DNA from: Lentzea sp. NBRC 105346
Lineage (GTDB): Bacteria; Actinomycetota; Actinomycetes; Mycobacteriales; Pseudonocardiaceae
Reading direction: 5' to 3'
Assembly: GCF_030269605.1 (NCBI RefSeq)
Contig: NZ_BSTQ01000001.1
Coordinates: 434,001-498,000 of the forward strand
Length of the DNA: 64,000 nucleotides
Shown: positions 8,819-16,600 of the stretch, in pieces
How positions within the stretch are numbered: the first letter of the stretch is position 1
Layout: every line of letters begins with the position of its first letter
Notes under the pieces: model-generated
What the model was told of the DNA's origin: nothing
The model's database searches: none
What the model saw: only the letters and a program-made list of their open reading frames with translations
Position numbers and translations under genes: made by a program

Positions 8819-9085
8819 GTGCTGTGTACAACGACTTGGATGACGTCGACAGGTGCGGGCTGTCCCGCCGGATGTGGGTGCCGCACGCTAGCGGAGCCTG
8901 GGCCGCGGGAGTGCGAATGCGAAACGGGGGAGTGCGGCAAGGCCTGGGTGTCACGGAGCGCGCGCGGCGGGACAACAGTGCTGTTGCTTCCAGCCGTACC
9001 CCAGAGCGGTAGCACCCAAGAACCGATCGACTGCATCGTTCCCAACGCTCAAGCACGCAGCCGGACTTCCGCCTCACCGACCTGA
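8819..9085 (+). CDS. Possible small cysteine-rich protein
   Basis: The frame encodes MTSTGAGCPAGCGCRTL...CECETGECGKAWV from ATG 8840, with GTG 8819 as an alternative start just after GAGAGG. Eight cysteines within about 30 residues suggest a small metal-binding protein. A competing frame from 8794 overlaps it completely. The choice rests on codon third positions and the regular cysteine spacing. Confidence 0.4.
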   Translation: MLCTTTWMTSTGAGCPAGCGCRTLAEPGPRECECETGECGKAWVSRSARGGTTVLLLPAVPQSGSTQEPIDCIVPNAQARSRTSASPT

Positions 9086-9198
9086 GCAGAGCGACTTCGG
9101 TAGCACCCAAGGAGTCTCTGCTGCTGCGACCTTCAGCTTCGGGTCGCCTTTCCAACCACAGAGAGGATTCCAGGCTGGACACGAGCGCGACCAGAACC

Positions 9199-9711
9199 GT
9201 GGATGCGATGCACTCCCTTGTCCGCGACATCGCCTCGGACCACAGCGCAGACATGGAACAGGCGATGGCATTCATCGCGGGATTCCTGCTGTGCGAACAC
9301 CATCACCCAGTGTGGAGCGACTGCTCGGACTGCGAGCGGCACCGCTTACCGATGCCAGCCGTGTCCGAGCTCGCGCCCATCCGCGAGTCGATCCTGAATC
9401 GATCTCCCAGTCCACTCGACATCCGAGTCCGCAGCCACGCAATGCCCGGTGTGGATGATCCCACCGGCACCCCGTGGTACGACGCGCCCTTCTCCGCCTG
9501 GATCAAAGCCGCACAGGACCAACGCCTACATCTGCAGGCGTGGGGCATTTGGTGGCCTGCTGTGGAGATGGACAGCTACGACGAGACGAGAGATTGCGGT
9601 GGAGTAATTGCTGGCTACACCTGGTACACGATCAAGCTCAGCCACGGAGCACACCGCTATGTCTACGCCGAGCGATTGCCCATAGCCGTACACGAAGACG
9701 ACTTGCCGTGA
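9199..9711 (+). CDS. Hypothetical protein
   Basis: About 170 residues from GTG 9199 or ATG 9205. Near residue 40 is CEHHHPVWSDCSDCERHRLP, a Cys/His cluster that could bind zinc. A Trp/Tyr-rich stretch follows (QAWGIWWPAVEMD...YTWYTIKL). No family is recognised. The ribosome binding site is poor, so the start is uncertain. Confidence 0.55.
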   Translation: MDAMHSLVRDIASDHSADMEQAMAFIAGFLLCEHHHPVWSDCSDCERHRLPMPAVSELAPIRESILNRSPSPLDIRVRSHAMPGVDDPTGTPWYDAPFSAWIKAAQDQRLHLQAWGIWWPAVEMDSYDETRDCGGVIAGYTWYTIKLSHGAHRYVYAERLPIAVHEDDLP

Positions 9712-9903
9712 CAGGACACACGTCCGCGCAACCGCGCGCATCATCCTGTCTGCCTTGCCCACCAAGGCCGGACTAGCGACCTGACGGACCACGTGGGCAC
9801 GCAAACCCTCACATCGATCGACATCTCCTCCGACAGCGACAACGCGTCGAAGGCCGCGTGATCAGAAGGAGGCCACCCACACCCCACCTAAAGGGGGACA
9901 ACG

Positions 9904-10197
9904 ATGATTCGGCATGACCTCACCTCTCTGGCGACAGACGCCTCCGCAACCCTCGAGGTCCTCGTTGGCTATGTCCCCCAGTGAGAGACCTACTTCGCGG
10001 AGGTCGTCATCGAATCCGACGACGGCGAGATCGACTTCGCAGTAGGGATCGGAACCGCCCTGAAGAAGGTAACCGACCCCTTCGCGATCGTTGACGCCGT
10101 CCGTCCTTACACGACGATTCCAGGCGGCCTGCTCGAGGCTCTTCGCGGCGACCGGGGCCGAACACCCGCAGGCGCTAACACCGTCACCACCTGGTGA
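9904..10197 (+). pseudogene. Small gene with an in-frame TGA
   Basis: ATG 9904 follows AAAGGGGG at ideal distance. The frame reads 26 codons (MIRHDLTSLATDASATLEVL...) to TGA 9982-9984. It then continues in the same frame for 70 more sense codons with good coding character (ETYFAEVVIESDDGEIDFAVGIGTALKKV...) to TGA 10195-10197. A one-base change from CGA or TGG explains the stop. The full product of 97 residues is not recognised. Nonsense decay or a sequence error is likelier than UGA recoding, since no selenocysteine-type structure is evident. Confidence 0.5.
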
Positions 10198-10355
10198 AGC
10201 CACAGTTCCACGTCACGTAGTCACCGCCCGCTCACGCCCCATCCACCGCAGCGCCACGCGAACCGGCCAGCGACAGAACCCAGGCAGCCACCGTCGAACG
10301 CAACCTAGCAACGGCCTTGCACAGCGCCGGACCTGAATTCGTTGAAGGAGACACC

Positions 10356-10847
10356 ATGGCCGAGAACACCAACTACCACGTCGGCGACCTGACCGCACCG
10401 CCCCAGCGCCGCAAGACCAAGAGCGTGACCATGGCGACGTTCACTCTCGGCCTCAACAACGATCGCCGGTTCGACCGCAAGACCAGCCGCTACATCGACG
10501 GTCCCGCCGCGTTCCTCAACGTTGTATGTTTCGGAGAGCTCGCCGAAAACATCCTGGCCAGCGACTGGCACGCCGGTATCAAGATCATCGTCATCGGCCA
10601 TCTGTCCAACGACGACTACATCGACCCCGCCACCGACAAGACGATCTCCGCACTGCAGATCAAGGCCATCCACGCAGGGCCCAGCGCACGATTCAACCCG
10701 GTGACGGCGGGCAAGGCACCCGAGGACGTAACCAGCGCCACCATCCGACACCGCCACGAACCGGTCCGCGCCGGCGACACCTTCGCCGGGATCACCGCGG
10801 CGCTCAAAGACCGGGCCCGGCAGGCTCAGATGCCCGCCGCCGCCTGA
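10356..10847 (+). CDS. Single-stranded DNA-binding (SSB-like) protein
   Basis: 163 residues from ATG 10356 behind AAGGAG (10345-10350). The OB-fold signature of SSB is visible in order: VTMATFTLGLNNDRRFDRKT, the core LNVVCFGELAENILASDWHAGIKIIVIGHLSNDDYID and the closing strand ISALQIKAIHAGPS. The family coats single-stranded DNA. On conjugative elements it supports replication and protects the transferred strand. There is no acidic SSB C-terminal tail, so it may not recruit the usual host partners. It fits with the primase and relaxase on the same strand. Confidence 0.75.
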   Translation: MAENTNYHVGDLTAPPQRRKTKSVTMATFTLGLNNDRRFDRKTSRYIDGPAAFLNVVCFGELAENILASDWHAGIKIIVIGHLSNDDYIDPATDKTISALQIKAIHAGPSARFNPVTAGKAPEDVTSATIRHRHEPVRAGDTFAGITAALKDRARQAQMPAAA

Positions 10848-11739
10848 CACAAGACATCGTGGCGTCGATTGCGCTCGATGTGGCGGTGGCGCGCACCGTG
10901 GGGTGACGGGGCTCGGTCCGCGCCGTCTAACACCGAAGGCGTGCAGGCTGATGGCTGGCGTTCCGGCGTCACAATGCCGAAGGGTGTGCCAGCGGCAGAA
11001 GCCCGAAGGCTTACCGTCCTAGGACGGCACCGCAAAGACTGCCGCCGGCACTGCTCCGATGTCACAAGGGCATGCCGTGCCCGTTCATCGAGGCGTTGCT
11101 CACCATACCGGTCCTCAACAATGTTCGACGCGGGTGTCCAGCTCCGTGTCGGTCGAACGCATTTCCCCGTGTCCGCCGATCGGTCCAGTTCATGGATCCG
11201 GTAAGGAAGCCTGGGGCGGAGATCACTGGTTCGGCGCGGTCACGTGCAGCGCTGTGCTGTCGCGCGGCCTGACACCGCGCTCGCGAGGCCCCGCCGAGTC
11301 CGGCCGTCGTCCGCCGTAGAGGGGCTGCAAGTTCCGTAGGGCTTGCGGCGCCGGCCTGCGCGGTACCAGGGGGCTTCCGCCCCCTGGACCCCCGCAGGCC
11401 CTGCGGACGGTCCGCGCCCTACTTTGCTTAGCGGTGCACGTGGGCAGGCGCGGACCGCCCGCAGGGTCCGACTCCAGTCGTCGGACGCTGGATCACGCGG
11501 CGAAATCCATTCCTAATCAGCCCCTCTCGTTGCGTCTGTACATCATTTTCGAAATGGCTTTAGACGTGGCGATTGTGGATTAATTGGATACAATTTTGTG
11601 ACCGGGAAAACCGTCGTAAGACTTCCATATGCGCTGGTCAGTGCGGTATGGTTCTTGTTGTCAGGAACAAAGTGAAACGTCCGCCAGGGACCGCAAACTC
11701 TGGCTATTCACAAAAAATGCCAACAAAGAGGTAAGTCTC
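10848..11739 (+). other. Long non-coding region with inverted repeats and an AT-rich segment
   Basis: About 890 bases with no convincing gene. It holds a perfect 9-bp hairpin with a 4-base loop (11366-11387). Next is a 19-bp inverted repeat with one mismatch (11400-11418 with 11447-11465), then an AT-rich stretch (about 11510-11740) unusual for this DNA. It lies between the SSB-like gene and the gene at 11740 and is a candidate origin or regulatory region; only the repeats and composition are directly seen. Confidence 0.5.
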
Positions 11740-12660
11740 ATGACGAATCCTGTCGCTGTTTCGGAAATTCTCGAAATGATCGAACTCGCGCTCGACGTGG
11801 AAGACCACCACTACGCCCTCGAACTCGCAGGCGAGATCATCGACCACGCCGACCCCGACACGCTCGGACTGCTCACCGAGATAGCCGAGACGTTCCAGAC
11901 CTACCCCAAGATTGCGCCCGTCAAGCTGGGGGAAACGTGGAAGCGCTCCACGGCCGAGGACCGCGAGATCATCGCGACCTGTGTTGAGATCCGCAGGGAG
12001 CGTCAGCACAGCCCAAGCCCGGAGAGCGAATCCGCAACCAAGCCCGAAGTGGTGTTGCGCGCAGACGTCCACACGCCGTCACCGCGTGAGGCCGACGAAC
12101 TGTGGACCGGTCGCCCCACCGACACCGCCAGGTGTGACAAGGTGCGCCGCAAGTTCAGCGCCGAGGCCCGCCGCGACCCGCGCCCGCCCAAGACCGAGGC
12201 AGAGAAGCGGGCAGACAAGGTCTTTGCCAGTTACCGCCGCTTCCGTGCCGGAGTCGATGACTACGCCGTCCGCGAAACCCCGCCCGGCTACGAACTCGAC
12301 TACGACGACGCCGCCATCCCCCCGCTGCGCGGTCTCGCGTGCGTCCAGTGCTTCAGCGAGCGCACTCCGCAGGATCACGACCAGCGTCACGACGACGGAC
12401 TGTGCACCGAGTGCCGCAGCCTCAACCGCCCAGGACTCCCGTCCCTGCACGCAGACCCCTACCGGGACGAAGTGATCGCGAACCGATGCTCGTTCATTGC
12501 CGCGACGTATCGCCGCAGCACCGCTCATGCGATCTTCCGCCGCGAATGGTACGGCTACTCGCCTGCTGACCACGTTGACTACGTCGACTGGGTCTTGAAC
12601 TGGCTCGAAGGCCGCGACCCGCGAAGCGTCCGTTACGAAGACCTGTCCAACGTGGCCTGA
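11740..12660 (+). CDS. Hypothetical protein with C-terminal zinc ribbon
   Basis: 306 residues from ATG 11740, preceded by AGAGGT. The N-terminal third is an acidic helical domain (EILEMIELALDVEDHHYALELAGEIIDHADPDTL). A charged linker follows, then a four-cysteine site: ACVQCFSER near residue 205 and DGLCTECRSLNR near 225. The C-terminus (HAIFRREWYGYSPADHVDYVDWVLNWLEGRD) is Trp/Tyr-rich. Its expression is probably driven from the AT-rich region just upstream. No known family is recognised. Confidence 0.65.
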   Translation: MTNPVAVSEILEMIELALDVEDHHYALELAGEIIDHADPDTLGLLTEIAETFQTYPKIAPVKLGETWKRSTAEDREIIATCVEIRRERQHSPSPESESATKPEVVLRADVHTPSPREADELWTGRPTDTARCDKVRRKFSAEARRDPRPPKTEAEKRADKVFASYRRFRAGVDDYAVRETPPGYELDYDDAAIPPLRGLACVQCFSERTPQDHDQRHDDGLCTECRSLNRPGLPSLHADPYRDEVIANRCSFIAATYRRSTAHAIFRREWYGYSPADHVDYVDWVLNWLEGRDPRSVRYEDLSNVA

Positions 12661-12670
12661 CCCTCACGTC

Positions 12671-12763
12671 GGACCGGGGACCCACACCACCACGGGTGTG
12701 CGTCCCCGGTCCCCGCTGCGCGAGGCCGGGGTGTGCCGGGCATCGAGCCTGGCACACCCCGGC
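12671..12763 (+). terminator. Two tandem hairpin terminators
   Basis: Hairpin 1 pairs 12671-12681 with 12702-12712 and has an inner CACACC/GGTGTG stem. Hairpin 2 is a perfect 13-bp stem (12725-12737 with 12751-12763). They lie between the end of the + strand gene at 12660 and the - strand gene ending at 12887, so they can serve both directions. Confidence 0.75.
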
Positions 12764-12886
12764 GAAGGCTGCCGCCCTCGCGCTCCCGCCGCCTGCGGCG
12801 CAGCGGAACCGCCTACGGCGGTACTGAGCACCTTCCGGCGGCTACCAGCCCACGAACGCGCACACCGGCCCGCCGCTCTCGGACTC

Positions 12887-13387
12887 CTAAACCAAATCGT
12901 CCACATCGGACATGCTGGCAGGCGACAACGGCTGATTCCGGACAGGCGCATCGACCGGGGGAGTGCCGCCGTCAACGACGGCTGGCGTGCCCTCCTGTTG
13001 CGCGGCACCACGAGCCGCACGCCGCCACTGCCGCAGACGCGACACCGACAATCCCGAGAAACGGGCCAGCTCCCGATCGTCGAACACCTCAAGCGCGCGA
13101 TCCACCTCACGCCCCGCGTCCGCCGCCGCATTCTCCTGCTGCGCCCGCGCGTGCTCCTTTGCGTGCTCCAGAGCGGCTTCCGCCGCAGCGACCTCGACAC
13201 GGCCCCGTTCGCCCGCATCGGCCCACTTGGCCGCAGCCCGCAGCACACCCCGGATCTCCACCTTGCGCCGCTTCGTCCGCGCGCGATCCTCGGCGGCGAG
13301 CGCCGCCTCAATCTCCTTGGCAGTACGCGCATCCACTCGCCACCCCGATTGCTCCGGCAACACGTCAGCGTGCCTGAACCTAGACAC
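12887..13387 (-). CDS. Coiled-coil protein with a helix-turn-helix-like segment
   Basis: About 166 residues; GTG 13387 is taken as start, though TTG 13420 is also open. The N-terminal half is a charged, alanine-rich coiled coil (IEAALAAEDRARTKRRK...VAAAEAALEHAKEHARAQQENAA). Next comes DDRELARFSGLSVSRLRQWRRAARG, which has the spacing of a helix-turn-helix. It is transcribed away from the relaxase gene, across the candidate oriT. A DNA-binding accessory factor of transfer is a reasonable inference, not shown by sequence. Confidence 0.55.
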   Translation of the reverse strand: MSRFRHADVLPEQSGWRVDARTAKEIEAALAAEDRARTKRRKVEIRGVLRAAAKWADAGERGRVEVAAAEAALEHAKEHARAQQENAAADAGREVDRALEVFDDRELARFSGLSVSRLRQWRRAARGAAQQEGTPAVVDGGTPPVDAPVRNQPLSPASMSDVDDLV

Positions 13388-13420
13388 GCCCCAACCACGT
13401 CCCCAAGCAGAACAGGCCAA

Positions 13421-13681
13421 CTAATGCACGCCGCACCTTGCGTCCCGTCCCCGCGCCGCTGCGCGCCGCCGCCCCAGTCATCGTGTGATCACCCTGCGTC
13501 GCAGGCGATCGGATCCCAGCGTGAACCGCTCAACAGCAACGGCTTTGCACTAAGGTATCCCTAGCGGGATACGCCACAGGCGACCGTCCACGACGGACAT
13601 CTCGTCACCCCCACAAGTCGCTTCAGACGCGCACACGCCCACCCCGGCGGCGCGTCACGACCTGTGGGAGGTGCTCGGCAC
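13421..13681 (+). other. Candidate oriT / relaxase promoter region
   Basis: Non-coding interval between the divergent coiled-coil gene and the relaxase gene. It contains the hairpin GTATCCC-TAGC-GGGATAC (13555-13572) and a smaller CCGTC/GACGG repeat near 13582. MobF relaxases generally nick next to an inverted repeat close to their own gene, so this is the best oriT candidate in the window. The nick site is not identified. Confidence 0.4.
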
Positions 13682-16600
13682 GTGGCCTACGTGACGCCAA
13701 TCGGCTTCAACGCCGAGCAGATCGAATACCGCCTCGACGGCGGCCACGGCTGCAACTCCAACGGCAACAACGACCGCCGATTCTCCCACCGCACCAACCG
13801 TGCCAAGCGGACGACGGCCTCTGGCGCCGCATCGACCGCCGAGGACCCGCAGGTCGCCTACCGCACCCAGGGCGCCGAGGACGGGAACCTGGTGTGGTTC
13901 GGCGCGGGACTCGCCGACGTCGACATCCAAGCCGGAACCACCCTCACACCCAGCCAGTTCCCGCTCGCCCGCAACCTCATGGCATGCCGGCACCCACACA
14001 CCGGCGCACAGCTCGTCAAACCCAAACTCGGCGTCTACGAAGACGCCAAACTCCCACTCGCCCCACTCATCCGCGCGATCCACGCCATCGCGCACGAAGC
14101 CAACGTCCCCGTCAGCGAAGTCCTGCACGACCCCACCATGCGCAGCCGCCTCGCCGCCGCGGAACGCGCCGTCGCATCCAAAGGAGAGGGCGCGAACCTC
14201 CGCGCCGACGAAGCCGGCGAGCTCGCCGACGCCGCCCACCTCAACGTCGACCACGTCTGGGGAGAAAGCCGCTACGCCACCGCCGTCGGCAACCTCTGGG
14301 AAACCGTCACCGAAGTCGACGCCGACGGCAACCTCCAGGAACACCGCCGCAAACGACGCCGCATCGTCGGCAAAGCCGGCTACGACGTCACCATCGAAGT
14401 CCCCAAAGAAGACAGCCTCCTACTGGCCTTCTCCAGCGAGGACGAGACCACCACCCTCAAAGAGATCTTCCTCGACGCCGTCGAAACTGCACTCACCTGG
14501 CTCGAGAACACCACCGCCTACGCCCGCCGCGGCAAACACGGCGGCGGCAAGACCGCGCAAACCGTGCAAGGAAACGGATTCCTCGGCTGGTACATGATCC
14601 ACCCCGCAGCACGCCCGGTGAACGGCGCCACCATCGGCGACCCGCACTGGCACATCCATTTCACCCTGGCCAACCTCGTCCTCGCCGACGGCCAATGGAG
14701 CACCGTCGCCGCCGGCGGCCGCGACCTCATGCGCCACATCGCAGCCCTGCAACAACTCGTCCACGCCCTCATCCGCCACCAACTCCACACCCGCCTCGGC
14801 GTCCACTACCTCCACGACACCACCGGCCGCCATCCACGATGGAAGATCGCCGGCATCCCCGACGACGCCGTACACCGCTTCTCCAAACGCAACAACGACA
14901 TCCACGACGCACTCATCAGCCTCGGCTACGACCCCGACACCGCCAGCCGCGCCCAGCACCGCATCGCCGAACAACGCACCCGAAACCCACGAACCGACGC
15001 CCACCTCGACCCCGACACCACCCTCCAGCAGCTGTGGCAGGCCGAAGAACGCGACGCCGGGGGAGACCCCAACCAACACGCCCGCCGCGTCTACGCAGGC
15101 GGACACGACCCCGACGACGTCGACCCACCGCCGCAGCACCCGCGTGTCGACGCCGCCAGCATCGCCCAAGACCTGCTCGACCCCGAGTCCGGTCTCACCG
15201 CACACAGCCGCCGCTTCTCCCGCATCGACGCCCTGCGCCGCGTCGCCGCCGCCCTGCCCACCGGCCTCGCCACCCCAGTCGAACTCGAGATGCTGACCGA
15301 TCAAGTGCTGGCCCACCCAGGGTTCGTCGAACTACCCGCCAAGCACACCCTCGTCAACGGCACCGGCGCCCGCCGAGACCTCGGCAGCACCGGCATGCGC
15401 AACGCCACCTTCTACAGCACCCACGACGTCGTCGACGCCGAAAAGGTCATCCTCCGCGCCGCCAAAGCCGGCTCACCCGACCAATCCGACGTCCGGGTCA
15501 CCGACACCGACCTCATCGCCCTCAGCATCGACATCGCCCAAGCCTCGCTCGGCTACGAGCTCGCCGACGAACAACACACCGCACTCATGCGGCTCGTCAC
15601 CGAAGGCCGGGCGATCGACACCGTCAACGGCGTCCCCGGCAGCGGCAAATCCACCCTCATGCGCGCCGTGCGCATCGTCTTCGAGAACTCCGGATACGTC
15701 GTCGGCGGCGCCGCCACCGCGGCCGTCGCCGCGTTGAACCTCCAAGCCGAATCCGGCATCCGGTCCCGCACCGTGGCCTCGATCGTGCATGCCATCGGCG
15801 AAGCCGACAGCACTGTCCTGCACGGCGTCGACGTCCTCGTGGTCGACGAGGCCAACCTCACCAACGACCGCGACCGCGCCGCGCTGTACCAGCGAGCCGC
15901 CCAGACCGGCACCCGCATCATCGAGATCGGCGACTCCCAACAACTCCGCGGCGTCGGCGTCGGCAGCCTCTTCGGCCGCGTCCACGAGATCGTCGGCGGC
16001 GCCGAGCTCCGCGACAACCGCCGCCAAGCCGAAGAAGACGAACGCGACGCCATCGCCGCCTGGCGCGACGCGCGCTACGCCGAAGCACTCACCATGTGGG
16101 ACGGCAAAGGCCGCCTCGTCGCCACCGAAACCAGCCACGAAGCCACCGCCGCCATGCTCGCCAAGTGGTGGGAACAACGCCAAGGCGCCACCGACCCACA
16201 CGCCGAGATCCGCGGCCTGGTCATGCTCGCCGCCACCAACACCACCGTCACCCGCCTCAACCAAGCCGCCCAAGCCCTCCGCCTCACCGAGAACGAACTC
16301 GGCAAAGCCCACACCTACGCACTCGCCGGCGGCGGCACGAAAGTCCTCCACGTCGGCGACCACATCTTGCTGCGCACCAACGCGTGGAACGACCCCCAGC
16401 TCGCCGACGTCGCCGTCCTCAACGGCTACCGCGCCGTCATCCGCGACATCGACCACGACGGGACCATCACCGCCGAGTGGCAACTCGAAGGCCCCGACGG
16501 CATCGAAACCCACACCGCCCACATCACCTCCACCTACGTCGCCATCGGCGGCGCCGACCTCGGCTACGCGCTCACCGTCCATAAGAGCGAAGGGCTCACC

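Noticed and set aside
11059..11319. Several short open frames between 10.85 and 11.63 kb
   Set aside because: No ribosome binding sites, Arg/Ser/Pro-rich translations and mutual overlap; read as non-coding.
3023..13681. An integrase or attachment site identifying the element as an ICE
   Set aside because: No tyrosine or large serine integrase, excisionase or tRNA gene is visible in the window, so ICE and plasmid cannot be told apart.
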